A DNA stretch of 64,000 nt from Listeria grandensis FSL F6-0971. GTDB taxonomy: Bacteria > Bacillota > Bacilli > Lactobacillales > Listeriaceae. The notes beneath the pieces were generated by a model. That model was not told the DNA's origin and did not search any database. It saw only the letters and a program-made list of their open reading frames with translations. The DNA is taken from the NCBI RefSeq assembly GCF_000525835.1, contig NZ_AODD01000007.1, positions 31,436 through 95,435 of the forward strand, written 5' to 3'. Each line of letters begins with the position of its first letter. Position 1 is the stretch's first letter. The translations under genes and the position numbers were made by a program. This document shows positions 1 to 8,544 of the stretch, piece by piece.

Positions 1-741
1 ATCGTTGGGGTGATTGAAGAAGAAGGCGGGGAAGCGGTCGTTCCTGATTTTGTCGATTTCTTGCTGTATTGTTGCTACGACAGTCATTTTGCGGCGAATA
101 TGTTTGGAATGTCGAAGGTGAAATCGTTCGCGAAGCATAGTTTGGCGATTCCAGTAATCAATAAATATCGGAAGCCGATGTCGGATGCTTTGCGCGCTAG
201 TAAGCGATTTGAGGCACCTGAAAATATTGAGGTCATCGCGGAAAAGGCCAGTCGGTTGTTATCGCTTGGAAACAAGATGGGAGAAGGCTGGTTCCTGACG
301 GGCGAAATGATAGAGTTGCTAGATAGTGATGTTCCAAATATCGCGTGTTTGCAACCATTTGCGTGTTTGCCAAACCATATCACAGGCCGTGGTATGATAA
401 AAGGTTTGAAAAAAATGTATCCTATGGCGAATATCATGTCGATAGATTACGACGCGGGTTCGAGTTCGGTCAACCAACTAAACCGGATAAAATTAATGCT
501 CTCTATCGCGAAGAAACAGCTCGAAACCATGGTAATGCCTGAGTCAGAAGTCATCGTTAAAAAAGAAGGCTTCCATCCGAAAGAAAAGATTGTCGATACA
601 GCGAAACGCGTGCGGGATTCTGCACCGATTGAAAAACTTGGCAGTACAGTAAAACGAGCGCGTGAAGCAGACCCTGTTGGGCACATCGCGGGCAAAGTCA
701 AGGCTTCCGCTGAATCTGAAAAAGTACAAACGGAATCATAA
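1..741 (+). CDS. Acyl-CoA dehydratase activase, C-terminal part (truncated by window edge)
   Basis: The reading frame is open from the first base, so this is only the last 246 residues of a larger protein. The visible part has the C-terminal signature of the giant BadF/BadG-type activase plus 2-hydroxyacyl-CoA dehydratase-like proteins found in Firmicutes: KMGEGWFLTGEMIEL, then a CLQPFACLPNHITGRG cysteine segment, then YDAGSSSVNQLNR. The last 60 or so residues are a charged, repetitive tail with copies of K-x-x-R-E/D-A-D/S-P, probably a family- or lineage-specific extension. Known members couple ATP hydrolysis to activation of Fe-S dehydratases; the substrate of this one is unknown. A hairpin terminator follows directly. 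Confidence 0.75.
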   Translation: MVGVIEEEGGEAVVPDFVDFLLYCCYDSHFAANMFGMSKVKSFAKHSLAIPVINKYRKPMSDALRASKRFEAPENIEVIAEKASRLLSLGNKMGEGWFLTGEMIELLDSDVPNIACLQPFACLPNHITGRGMIKGLKKMYPMANIMSIDYDAGSSSVNQLNRIKLMLSIAKKQLETMVMPESEVIVKKEGFHPKEKIVDTAKRVRDSAPIEKLGSTVKRAREADPVGHIAGKVKASAESEKVQTES

Positions 742-750
742 GAATAAACG

Positions 751-787
751 CAGGTTTTTCGATCATTCGGGGAACCTGTTTTTTTGT
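751..787 (+). terminator. Rho-independent terminator of the activase gene
   Basis: CAGGTTTTT pairs with GGGGAACCTG (with G-U pairs) around a short loop, followed by a run of seven T. Confidence 0.7.
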
Positions 788-885
788 AAAATAATTCACA
801 AACAAGAAAATAGCTAAATTGACTATTTCATTGCTATAATTTGAACTTAGAACGGGTAAAGGAAAGTAGGAAAGGGGGATTCACG

Positions 886-1293
886 ATGATATATTTCGCG
901 AAACTTGCGGGAATCGCCTTTGTTGTCTTTTTAGTAATTGACGCTGTGTGGCTAGGGCTTATTGCCAAGAATTTGTACAAGCATTATTTGGGCGATTTGA
1001 TGGCAACGAATATGCGATTTGGCGCGGCGGTTTTGTTTTATCTTTTGTTTGTTGGTGGGATGGTCTTTTTTGTTATTGAGCCAGCGCTTGCAAAAGACAG
1101 TCTCCAGTTTGCGATTTTTGCAGGAGCGTTTTTAGGACTGCTTTGTTATGCGACATACGATTTAACGAACTTGGCGACGCTAAAAGATTGGCCGGTACTT
1201 GTCACGGTGATTGATTTAGGCTGGGGCGCGTTTATTACAGCAGCAACGTCTGGTATTGTATTTTGGTTGGCGAAAGTATGGCAGATTTCATGA
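886..1293 (+). CDS. DUF2177 family membrane protein
   Basis: A 135-residue protein of four predicted membrane segments. The first carries the family-like motif IDAVWLGLIAKNLYKHYLG and a later one YATYDLTNLATLKDWP, both typical of DUF2177. The start is set at the ATG at 886, because it is preceded by AAAGGGGG at good spacing; a TTG 45 bases upstream has no ribosome site. No biochemical role is established for the family. The stop codon lies just before the DAK2-DegV start at 1311, so the two genes are probably cotranscribed. Confidence 0.8.
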   Translation: MIYFAKLAGIAFVVFLVIDAVWLGLIAKNLYKHYLGDLMATNMRFGAAVLFYLLFVGGMVFFVIEPALAKDSLQFAIFAGAFLGLLCYATYDLTNLATLKDWPVLVTVIDLGWGAFITAATSGIVFWLAKVWQIS

Positions 1294-1310
1294 AAGTGGG
1301 GACGGGAACG

Positions 1311-3092
1311 ATGACGGATTTTTTAGATAGTAAAAAGTTGTATCATGCCTTTTTAGGTGGTGCTAGGGCGGTTATTGATGCGAAGGATGGACTGAATGCG
1401 ATCAATGTTTTTCCTGTGGCGGACGGTGATACGGGAAGTAATCTCGCGTCGACGATGTTATCGATTGTGGAAGAGTCGAAAATCGCTGAATCGGCAAAAG
1501 AGACGCTGTATACGATTTCAGAGGCGGCTTTATTTGGTGCTCGCGGGAACTCAGGGATTATTTTTGCGCAATATGTGAATGGTATGCATTTTCATTTATC
1601 GGATGATAAACGTGTTTCGCTTGGCTGTTTTGCGCGCAGTGTCTCGGGTGGTGCTGATTATGCGTATAATGCGATGGGAAATCCGGTGGAAGGTACGATG
1701 ATTACGGTGATTCGGGCGTGGTCGGAAGCGATTGCGCAGGCGAAGGATCATGGCGCCACTTTTCAAGAGGTGTTGGTAAATGCGTTGAAACAGGCTAAAA
1801 TGGCTTTGGAAAGTACGCCGAATATGTTGCGAGTTTTGCGGGATAATGGGGTTGTGGATGCTGGTGCAAAGGGATTTTTCACGTTTATTGAAGGATTTAC
1901 ATCGGTGATTAATGACGAGACGTATGTGGCGGAGGTGCAGAGCTTGCCGCGATTGGTGGATGAGGAAGTTTTGGATCAGGCGCCTGTGTTTCGTTATTGT
2001 ACGGAGGTTTTGCTGCAGGGAGAAGGGCTGGACGCGGATGAGATTCGGTCGGGATTGTTGTCGTTTGGCGATTCTCTGATTGTCGCGGGGACGGATACAA
2101 AAATTCGGGTACATATTCATACGGATGAGCCGCGCGAGGTTTGTGCTTATTTGGCTGATTATGGCGTGATGATACAGCAGAAAGTGGATGATATGCAGAA
2201 TCAATTCGACGTGATTCATCATCGGAAATATCGGATTGCACTAGTGACGGATTCGGTGGCGGATTTGCCGCAGAGCGTGATGGAGGAATATCAGATTCAA
2301 GTCATTCCGCTACACATCGCGCTTGCTGGGAATGATTATTTGGATAAAATCACGATGGATACGGGCACGCTGTTTGAGCGTCTAGAGGATAGCGACGCGT
2401 ATCCGACATCATCTCAGCCGAGTGTGAAAGCGGTCGCGAATCAGTTGTCGTTTTTGGCGAATCATTATGAGCACGTGCTTGTTTTGACGGTATCTGGCAA
2501 ACTTAGCGGTACGTATGAAACGGTGAAAAAAGCGGCGGCGAGTGTGTCGGGTGATATTGTAGTGTTGGACACGCGGCAAAATTCGGGTGCGCAAGGATTG
2601 CTCGTGAAGGCTGCTGCGGAACAAATTGCGCTCGGAAAAACGTTCGCGGAAGTACAGTCGTTCGTGATGCAGCGTATTTCGCAAACGAAGATATTTGTCA
2701 GCGTGCCAAACTTGGATGCGATGATTCGGTCGGGGCGTCTCGGTGAAAAGGGCGGCGCGATTGGGAATACGTTGCGCTTGAAACCAGTTGTTTCACTATC
2801 AGATACGGGGGCTGGAACGGTGAGCGATATTGCTTTTAGTTTGCAGAGAAGCACGAAGAAAATTGCAGCACGCGTGAAGAAGATGCTCGCACAAGGTCAG
2901 GTCGCGGAATATGCGATTGTCCATGCACACACGCCGGAACGAGCGGCGGAATATGAGGCATTGTTTACGAAGATTGTTGGGAAGTCGGCTGCCTATGTGA
3001 TGGAGATTTCATCCATTATTGCGATGAGTGCTGGGGTAGGCTGTGTGGCGATTGCGATTCGGATGCAATTAGATGAGGGGGAGGAAATATAA
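1311..3092 (+). CDS. DAK2-DegV fusion protein (fatty acid kinase-like)
   Basis: A 593-residue protein. Roughly residues 1-200 are a DhaL/DAK2 nucleotide-binding domain ([27 protein letters not shown] and [12 protein letters not shown] motifs). Residues 200-310 resemble the FakA linker, and from about 315 there is a DegV domain ([38 protein letters not shown]). FakA phosphorylates fatty acids bound by a DegV-type FakB, so the fusion plausibly joins kinase and lipid carrier in one chain; that is inference. The start at ATG 1311 is preceded by GTGGGGACGGG. In-frame ATGs at 1278 and 1290 would overlap or touch the upstream stop and have poorer ribosome sites. Confidence 0.85.
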   Translation: MTDFLDSKKLYHAFLGGARAVIDAKDGLNAINVFPVADGDTGSNLASTMLSIVEESKIAESAKETLYTISEAALFGARGNSGIIFAQYVNGMHFHLSDDKRVSLGCFARSVSGGADYAYNAMGNPVEGTMITVIRAWSEAIAQAKDHGATFQEVLVNALKQAKMALESTPNMLRVLRDNGVVDAGAKGFFTFIEGFTSVINDETYVAEVQSLPRLVDEEVLDQAPVFRYCTEVLLQGEGLDADEIRSGLLSFGDSLIVAGTDTKIRVHIHTDEPREVCAYLADYGVMIQQKVDDMQNQFDVIHHRKYRIALVTDSVADLPQSVMEEYQIQVIPLHIALAGNDYLDKITMDTGTLFERLEDSDAYPTSSQPSVKAVANQLSFLANHYEHVLVLTVSGKLSGTYETVKKAAASVSGDIVVLDTRQNSGAQGLLVKAAAEQIALGKTFAEVQSFVMQRISQTKIFVSVPNLDAMIRSGRLGEKGGAIGNTLRLKPVVSLSDTGAGTVSDIAFSLQRSTKKIAARVKKMLAQGQVAEYAIVHAHTPERAAEYEALFTKIVGKSAAYVMEISSIIAMSAGVGCVAIAIRMQLDEGEEI

Positions 3093-3093
3093 G

Positions 3094-3867
3094 ATGATAT
3101 ATTGGATAGCAGGCTTAGTATTATGGATTTACTTTACAATTTTGTTCCTATGGGCGCAAAAATTAAAAAATAATTCGATTGTAGATTTAGCGTGGGGACC
3201 GGGATTTGTTATCGTTGCGCTATATACGTATTTTTTCGGTGGCGAGATGACGGCGCAAGGTTTGATTGTAACCATCTTCGTTTTTATTTGGGGCATGCGC
3301 TTGTTTCTACACTTAGCGAATCGAAATATTGGGAAACCGGAGGACTATCGCTATGTGAATATGCGTAAGCGTTGGGGGACTCATTTTGCTAAACTAAAAG
3401 CGTATTTGAACGTCTTTATTTTGCAAGGCGTACTGCTTTATATTATTAGCTTGCCAATCTTGCTTGTGAATACAACCTCTGCAAATGCACTGGCTTGGTG
3501 GAATTACGCGGGAATGGCCGTTTGGATTATCGGATTCTTTTTCGAAGTCGTTGGAGACGAACAACTGCGCCGTTTCAAAAAGAACCCAGAAAACAAAGGC
3601 AAACTCATCATGACGGGACTTTGGAAATATACGCGCCATCCGAATTATTTTGGCGAGGCGCTTAGTTGGTGGGGCATTTTTCTAGTAAGCTTCACTGGGG
3701 CAGCAAGTCTTTGGGGCATTATTGGTCCCGTTATTATTACGTTGCTACTGTTATTCGTATCCGGCGTGCCATTACTCGAGAAGAAGTATAAGGACCGCCC
3801 CGATTTTCAGGCTTATGCCAAGCGAACGTCCAAATTTATTCCGAGCATTCCAAAGAAGGAGAACTAA
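3094..3867 (+). CDS. DUF1295 / steroid-5-alpha-reductase-like membrane protein
   Basis: A 257-residue polytopic membrane protein with about six hydrophobic segments. The C-terminal third carries [20 protein letters not shown], the hallmark of the DUF1295 and isoprenylcysteine methyltransferase-like fold, in which the RHPNY segment binds the cofactor (NADPH or SAM) headgroup. The reaction and substrate cannot be read from the sequence. The start at ATG 3094 has GGGGGAGG eight bases upstream, and the SD lies inside the end of the preceding gene, so translation is likely coupled to it. Confidence 0.8.
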   Translation: MIYWIAGLVLWIYFTILFLWAQKLKNNSIVDLAWGPGFVIVALYTYFFGGEMTAQGLIVTIFVFIWGMRLFLHLANRNIGKPEDYRYVNMRKRWGTHFAKLKAYLNVFILQGVLLYIISLPILLVNTTSANALAWWNYAGMAVWIIGFFFEVVGDEQLRRFKKNPENKGKLIMTGLWKYTRHPNYFGEALSWWGIFLVSFTGAASLWGIIGPVIITLLLLFVSGVPLLEKKYKDRPDFQAYAKRTSKFIPSIPKKEN

Positions 3868-3917
3868 ACGTAAAGGGTTATGGCATGTTTATGTATACTT
3901 TGTGAGGGTATTGTCCA

Positions 3918-3964
3918 ATGCAAACAATTTGTACCGAGCGTTCTTTACTGGAACAGCGCAATAA
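3918..3964 (+). pseudogene. Relic of a lipoprotein paralogue (C-terminal 14-15 codons)
   Basis: The bases just before the TAA at 3962 encode A-N-N-L-Y-R-A-F-F-T-G-T-A-Q-stop. The intact lipoprotein downstream ends A-Q-N-L-Y-L-A-F-F-T-G-T-V-Q-stop, and base identity between the two tails is high, with several differences at third positions. Upstream of 3918 I see no further similarity and no start. This looks like the decayed remainder of a tandem duplicate of the following gene. Confidence 0.55.
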
Positions 3965-4035
3965 AATAATTTTGTAGTGATTATGTTGAGATAGTGTATA
4001 ACATTAAACTATTATTTGATGTATTCCCGTCTAAA

Positions 4036-4063
4036 TACTTGTAATCTGTTTGGAATCCTTTAG
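4036..4063 (+). promoter_or_regulatory. Likely sigma-A promoter of the lipoprotein gene
   Basis: TTGTAA, a spacer of about 16 bases, then TAGAAT lies about 45 bases before the start codon. Both boxes are near consensus, but no transcript data are available. Confidence 0.4.
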
Positions 4064-4109
4064 AATAGGAAGAGTATGAAAATAAGGTTGGGAAAAAGGA
4101 GTGTATCAC

Positions 4110-4748
4110 ATGAAGAAAAAGTTAGCTTTAATGTTTGTCGTTGTTTTAACAGCTGCGATTACCCTAGCTGCATGTGGAAGTAAGGCAGTAGAACCAAAAG
4201 AAGCAGCAGATATCGCGGTTAACACAATCATCTTCAATAAGGACACAGATAAATTCGAAGACACTTTTGGTGAAGATGCAAAAAACCTTGAAAAAGAAAT
4301 CAAAACAGGCTTTAAAAAGGGCTTCACAACTAGCTTAAACATTACAGATGGTAGTATCGATGATGAGGTCGACAAATTATACGACACCTTCGCAAAACGT
4401 GTGAAAGACGTCACTAAATACACAACAAAGGTAACAAACGATGATAAAGATAAACCAACTGTAGAAATCTCTGTAAACGGGCTTGACATGACGGGAGTAC
4501 AAGCAGAAATGACAACGGCACTACAAGCGAAAGTAAAAGCAGATCCAACAATCGAAAAAGACGCAAAGAAAGCTGCAACAGCAATGCTTGAAGTATACCA
4601 AGAAACCATTTCCAAAGCAAAAGTTTCTGAGAAAGCTGTCAAAGTAAAAATGAACTTAGAGTCCAATAAAGATCAATGGAAAATCAAAGACGCCGAAGCC
4701 TTTGCACAAAATCTATACTTGGCATTCTTTACAGGTACTGTTCAATAA
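4110..4748 (+). CDS. Lipoprotein, DUF5105-like
   Basis: A 212-residue exported lipoprotein. The N-terminus MKKKLALMFVVVLTAAITL is a signal peptide ending in the lipobox LAAC, so the mature protein would begin at the cysteine and be anchored to the outer face of the membrane. The rest is lysine- and glutamate-rich and helical, resembling Listeria and Bacillus DUF4878/DUF5105-type lipoproteins of unknown role. ATG 4110 is chosen because AAAAAGGAG precedes it at good spacing; an ATG three codons upstream is less well placed. A degenerate copy of its C-terminus lies at 3918-3964. Confidence 0.8.
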   Translation: MKKKLALMFVVVLTAAITLAACGSKAVEPKEAADIAVNTIIFNKDTDKFEDTFGEDAKNLEKEIKTGFKKGFTTSLNITDGSIDDEVDKLYDTFAKRVKDVTKYTTKVTNDDKDKPTVEISVNGLDMTGVQAEMTTALQAKVKADPTIEKDAKKAATAMLEVYQETISKAKVSEKAVKVKMNLESNKDQWKIKDAEAFAQNLYLAFFTGTVQ

Positions 4749-4752
4749 ACTA

Positions 4753-4794
4753 AAAATGCGAGCCCAATAGTTAAACGGGTTCGCATTTTTTTGC
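4753..4794 (+). terminator. Rho-independent terminator, lipoprotein gene
   Basis: AAATGCGAGCCC pairs with GGGTTCGCATTT across an 11-base loop and is followed by T residues. The A-rich left side also allows it to serve the convergent reductase gene at 4800. Confidence 0.85.
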
Positions 4795-4799
4795 TATTT

Positions 4800-5433
4800 T
4801 TAGCGTTGACCAACCGTGAAACGAGCGCGGATATGTTTGCCTTTTTCTGCTTCGTCAAGGAGTGCCATCGCATAGTCTTCCATACTGATGTAGCTATTTC
4901 CGTTGGCATCAACGATCAGTTCATCGGTTCCTGTTGTGTAAGTACCTGTGCGTTCGCCTGGCTCGAATAATCCAGCTGGGCTAATGAATGTCCAGTCAAA
5001 GGTAGCATCGCTTTTCAGATGGTCTAATTGAATCGATTGTGCGGCTCCTGTAGCGTAATAAGGCGCTTCTTTAAAAGATGGTGTATCGAGAACGCGTGTC
5101 CCTTTGTCATCAACTAGCGAGCTCGCTGCACCGCCGACAACGATCAAACGCGGCTTCGAGGTTCCATTTAATTCTGTAATCAAGTGATCGATCGATTTCC
5201 AATGATTATCAGATTCTTCAATAGGCGCGCTAAAAGCATCCACTAACACATCGAAACCAGCAACGTCTTCTTTTGTTACGCTAAAAATATCTTTTTCAAT
5301 AATTGCGACAGATGTATCGGTTAGTCTGCTCGGATTGCGAACAATGGCTGTGACCTCATGCCCCCCGATTTTTTGCTTCTGTTAACACTCTTGATCCTGT
5401 ACGTCCAGTTGCTCCAATGATACCAATTTTCAT
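4800..5433 (-). pseudogene. ywnB: NAD(P)H-binding reductase (YwnB-like), frameshifted
   Basis: Read with one correction, this is a complete 210-residue atypical short-chain dehydrogenase of the NAD(P)H-binding type. It opens with KIGIIGATGRTGSRVL (Rossmann glycine motif) and continues RGHEVTAIVRNPSRL. The frame is lost at a run of six C on the plus strand (5361-5366), where five would keep it open; as written, translation stops shortly after. Start ATG 5433 has a strong TAAGGAGGTC ribosome site. A sigma-A promoter and a perfect operator palindrome lie directly upstream. It may be a real pseudogene, a slippage variant or a sequencing error. Homologues are often cofactor-dependent reductases under an Rrf2 regulator. 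Confidence 0.75.
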
Positions 5434-5456
5434 AATAAATGACCTCCTTATATTTA

Positions 5457-5479
5457 GTTGTAACTATTGATGTTACAAC
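5457..5479. promoter_or_regulatory. Operator palindrome, probable Rrf2 (YwnA-like) site
   Basis: GTTGTAAC, a 7-base spacer TATTGAT, and GTTACAAC form a perfect 8-bp inverted repeat. It sits just downstream of the predicted transcription start of the reductase gene. The same arms (TTTGTAAC-N7-GTTACAAA) recur at 63875-63897 in front of the Rrf2 regulator. Confidence 0.75.
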
Positions 5480-5489
5480 GATTGATTTT

Positions 5490-5518
5490 AGTATATCGAT
5501 TCTAGCGTTAAATGTAAA
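5490..5518 (-). promoter_or_regulatory. Sigma-A promoter of the YwnB-like gene
   Basis: On the minus strand TTTACA (5513-5518), a 17-base spacer, and TATACT (5490-5495). The start site would be near 5483, placing the operator at 5457-5479 immediately downstream. Confidence 0.65.
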
Positions 5519-5539
5519 GTAGAAAGTTTATATAACATA

Positions 5540-5582
5540 AAAAAGAGACAAGGAATCGTGTAGAAACCGTTGCCTCGTCTTA
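5540..5582 (-). terminator. Terminator of rarD
   Basis: On the minus strand GACGAGGCAACG pairs imperfectly with CGATTCCTTGTC, followed by CTTTTTT just beyond the rarD stop codon. Confidence 0.65.
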
Positions 5583-5584
5583 TT

Positions 5585-6493
5585 TTAAGAGATTGTTGCT
5601 TTTTTTAATTTGGATGCGATTATCAGGTGGGAGACGGTGAAAATGAGTAGTGCCGCCCAAATGAATAGGAAGGCAATAAGCTGTATGCCATCGAAAGCTT
5701 CATGGAAAACAAATACGCCTAGAATGAGCATTAACGTTGGCCCAACATATTGGATGAAACCGAGCATCACGTAAGAAATTCGTCTCGCACTCGTGGCGAA
5801 TAGTAGAAGCGGGATTGCAGTTACAACGCCGGCGCCAAAGAGTACGAGATTGGTGTCCAAACCAAACCGCATAAACGCATCTTGCGCGAAAAATACTAAA
5901 AATAGAAGTGCGAATGGCGTCATAATCATTGTCTCGATGGTTAGTCCGCCCCAAGCGCTGACAGGAACTAGCTTTTTAATCAAGCCGTATAAGCCAAATG
6001 TGACGGCCATCGAAATAGCGGCCCAAGGGAAAACGCCTTGGTGGATCGCTAAAATAAGCACACCGACTGCGGCTGAAAGCACTGCTAAAACCTCGCCGCG
6101 GCTGAGTTTTTCCTTCAAGAAAACAGTTGCAAGCAGAACGTTCACTAATGGATTAATATAATAACCGAGACTTGCGCTAATCACATGCCCATCATTCACC
6201 GTAAAAATAAAAATGAACCAGTTTGCCGTGATTAAAACAGACGCGACGGAAATGGCTAGTATCAATTTGGGCCGTTTGATAATCGAGATAATTTCTGCCC
6301 AGACAACTTTTGATTTGCCCATCATCGCGATAATCAAGACCATAAATACAAATGACCAAATAATGCGGTAAGCCAGAATCTCGCTTGCTGGAACGCCTCC
6401 AGCCATTTTCCAATAAAGCGGTAATACGCCCCAAATAATGTAGGCAGCAATCGCAGCTAAAATGCCCCAAGTTTTTTCTTTTTCTGTATACAT
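5585..6493 (-). CDS. rarD: EamA-family transporter RarD
   Basis: A 302-residue protein with about ten membrane segments in the two-repeat EamA (drug/metabolite transporter) arrangement. The N-terminus WGILAAIAAYIIWGVLPLYWK and GYYINPLVNVLLATVFLKEKLS are characteristic of the RarD subgroup, as is the C-terminal QYVGPTLMLILGVFVFHEAF. RarD proteins are presumed exporters; the E. coli one was named for chloramphenicol sensitivity, but the natural substrate is unknown. The start has an AAAGGTGAGG ribosome site. The gene runs toward the YwnB-like gene but has its own terminator. Confidence 0.85.
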   Translation of the reverse strand: MYTEKEKTWGILAAIAAYIIWGVLPLYWKMAGGVPASEILAYRIIWSFVFMVLIIAMMGKSKVVWAEIISIIKRPKLILAISVASVLITANWFIFIFTVNDGHVISASLGYYINPLVNVLLATVFLKEKLSRGEVLAVLSAAVGVLILAIHQGVFPWAAISMAVTFGLYGLIKKLVPVSAWGGLTIETMIMTPFALLFLVFFAQDAFMRFGLDTNLVLFGAGVVTAIPLLLFATSARRISYVMLGFIQYVGPTLMLILGVFVFHEAFDGIQLIAFLFIWAALLIFTVSHLIIASKLKKATIS

Positions 6494-6634
6494 TTCCTCA
6501 CCTTTTCTAAAAAAATACTAGAACCATTGTAACATACATTGCCTATCGAAAAGCCAAAAATCAGCTATAAGTTGCTGAAAAAAATTTTTTCGCATATGAT
6601 AGACTAAAGAAGAAATGGGAGAGATGTGGGTTTT

Positions 6635-7279
6635 ATGCAAACGAATAAACGAATAATCGATGAAAAAAGAGAACGGCTATCGTCTGAAAAAAAGGCCTAT
6701 ATGCAGACGGTAGAATGGGTGCTTACCGCGGATAAAAATTTATCGGATAAAGCGAAGGAAGCGGTATTATTAGTAGCGATAGAGGAGTTACTAGCAGCAG
6801 AAGAAGCAGACGCTGAGAAGATTTTTGGAATGGATGCGACAGCGTATGGAAGACAACTTACGAAAACAAGAATTCCAGAGACAACGCATAAAAATCCGAT
6901 CCCACTCTTTGTGTTTATCGGAATTGTGGCGATGAGTTTATTTTTAGTCGTGATGGGGATCCTTCATTTTGTCAATAAAGATCATGTGTTTTATATGGGG
7001 ACATTTTTTGTATCGCTTGTGCTCGTATTTATTTGTATCGTGTGCGTGTTGGTTGGAGGGTACATATTATGGAAACATTACACGGTGACAGTATCTAAGT
7101 CGATGGCGGCCTATTTTTTAATTGGAAGTGGCATCTTGATTATGTATGTTTTTGTACTCGTGTTTATTTTAATGATTTTACCAAACTTTGGAGCGGTGAT
7201 TAGTAGTGGGGCGTTGATTGAAATGATTCTTGGTGTCGCAGGATTTATCACAGCAAGCATCGTTTGGCGGAAAATATAA
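6635..7279 (+). CDS. Membrane protein with soluble N-terminal domain (possible DUF1129-like)
   Basis: A 214-residue protein. About 75 charged residues (two predicted helices, ending in A-x-x-I-F-G-M-D-A-T-A-Y-G-R-Q-L) precede four hydrophobic segments at roughly 90-110, 122-145, 155-180 and 190-212. The helical N-domain followed by four membrane spans resembles the DUF1129 group, but I am not certain of the family. The start is placed at ATG 6635, with GGGAGAG upstream; a GTG nine bases earlier is possible but too close to that site. It is transcribed divergently from rarD and ends at a two-way terminator. Confidence 0.6.
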   Translation: MQTNKRIIDEKRERLSSEKKAYMQTVEWVLTADKNLSDKAKEAVLLVAIEELLAAEEADAEKIFGMDATAYGRQLTKTRIPETTHKNPIPLFVFIGIVAMSLFLVVMGILHFVNKDHVFYMGTFFVSLVLVFICIVCVLVGGYILWKHYTVTVSKSMAAYFLIGSGILIMYVFVLVFILMILPNFGAVISSGALIEMILGVAGFITASIVWRKI

Positions 7280-7332
7280 AAAAAGGGTGAAGCAGGAGTC
7301 TCTGAGATTTAAAGACCTTGCTTCACCTTTTG
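7280..7332. terminator. Bidirectional terminator between the membrane protein and YceI genes
   Basis: AAAAGGGTGAAGCA pairs with TGCTTCACCTTTT, with A-rich and T-rich flanks on either side, so it can end both convergent transcripts. Confidence 0.85.
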
Positions 7333-7335
7333 ATT

Positions 7336-7866
7336 TTATTTTGAAACTTCGATTTGGATGTTAAGTTTTACTTCATCGCCAATTAGTACGCCACCAGTTT
7401 CAAGCACGTCATTGTAATTTAGTTCGAAGTCTTTGCGATTGAATTTACCAGTACCTTCAAAACCAGCGACCATATTGCCAGACATTGGATCTTTACTTGT
7501 TCCTTCGTATTCTACATCTAGTGTAATCGTTTTTGTGATGGCGCGGATGGTAAGGTCTCCGGTTACTTTGTACTCGTTACCGCCACCAGCTTCAATCTTC
7601 GTCGATTTAAACGTAATGGATGGGTGATTTTCTACATCGAAGAAATCGGGGCTCTTCAAATGACCATCACGCGCTTCTTGGTGCGTGTCGATAGAGGCCG
7701 CATCTACTGTGAAGTTTAGGCTAGCTGTTGTTAAATCCTCAGGGTCAAGCGATAAATTGGCACTGAAATCTTTGAAAACACCTTTCACTTTAGATACCAT
7801 CATGTGTTTTACTTGAAACTCGATTGAACTGTGTGCTGGGTCTACATTCCATTTTTCTACTGTCAT
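7336..7866 (-). CDS. YceI family protein
   Basis: A 176-residue protein of the YceI lipocalin-like fold: WNVDPAHSSIEFQVKHMMVSKVKG at the N-terminus, SPDFFDVENHPSITFKST in the middle and a YEGTSKDPMSGN-FNRKDF segment before the end. YceI proteins bind isoprenoid-like amphiphiles; no signal peptide is present, so this one should be cytoplasmic. ATG 7866 is chosen because GGAGGA lies at ideal spacing; a TTG 15 bases upstream overlaps that site. It follows a MarR gene by 45 bases in the same direction and is probably its cotranscribed target. Confidence 0.85.
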   Translation of the reverse strand: MTVEKWNVDPAHSSIEFQVKHMMVSKVKGVFKDFSANLSLDPEDLTTASLNFTVDAASIDTHQEARDGHLKSPDFFDVENHPSITFKSTKIEAGGGNEYKVTGDLTIRAITKTITLDVEYEGTSKDPMSGNMVAGFEGTGKFNRKDFELNYNDVLETGGVLIGDEVKLNIQIEVSK

Positions 7867-7911
7867 TTTAAATTCCTCCAATTATTGTTTTGTATTTTTT
7901 GGCGCCATCTT

Positions 7912-8352
7912 CTAGTTTGCTCGCCAGTGGGATTCGGCGTTTATACCGATTTTTTTTAGTCCCTCTATTAATGTTGCCTTCTCTTCCTCATCTAAAACAT
8001 CGAGTTGTTCTTTTATCAAAGTTTCAAATTTCGGAAATAGGTTGCTGATAAATGTTTGGCCTGACTCGGTTAGCTCTGCGTATACAATGCGACGATCATT
8101 CTCGTCTGCGATGCGCGTTAAGTAATTCTTTTTTTCAAGTTTGCTGACCATGTAGGTCGTGTTGCCGTTGGAAATCAGGTTTTTTTGACCGATGGCTTGG
8201 AGTTGTTGCGGTCCAAGATGATAAATCTGTTCTAAAACACCGAATTCACTTGGCGTAATGCCATATGCTTCTACTAATTTGGTCGTAATCTTTTGAATCC
8301 AGCCAGCCGATCTTAGTAAAACAGTGAATAGTTTCAAATCGATATCTTCCAC
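7912..8352 (-). CDS. MarR family transcriptional regulator
   Basis: A 146-residue winged-helix protein. The recognition region LISNGNTTYMVSKLEKKNYLTR and the wing DENDRRIVYAELTESG match MarR regulators that respond to oxidants or phenolics. It starts with GTG at 8352 behind GCGAGGCG. It reads into the YceI gene, so a simple model is autoregulation plus control of yceI; another MarR-type gene starts divergently at 8545. No redox-type cysteine of the OhrR kind is present in the protein. Confidence 0.85.
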   Translation of the reverse strand: MEDIDLKLFTVLLRSAGWIQKITTKLVEAYGITPSEFGVLEQIYHLGPQQLQAIGQKNLISNGNTTYMVSKLEKKNYLTRIADENDRRIVYAELTESGQTFISNLFPKFETLIKEQLDVLDEEEKATLIEGLKKIGINAESHWRAN

Positions 8353-8544
8353 AGAAAACGCCTCGCTTCAACAAAATGTTTTAATATCGAAATATCTTAC
8401 AAACAAATAATAACATACTTACTAAAAATAAGTCAATTGATTTAGAAAAAAATTTTAAAAAAATAGGGTTTCGTTAAGTTTATGTAAAGATCATTGTGTA
8501 TAATAGAAAGTAGCGTAGAATAGAAAAGGAAGAGGTGATGAAAG

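Noticed and set aside
1596..2241. Long minus-strand frames across the DAK2-DegV gene
   Set aside because: They are composition shadows (rich in R, H, P, I) of a gene with clear domain motifs on the other strand.
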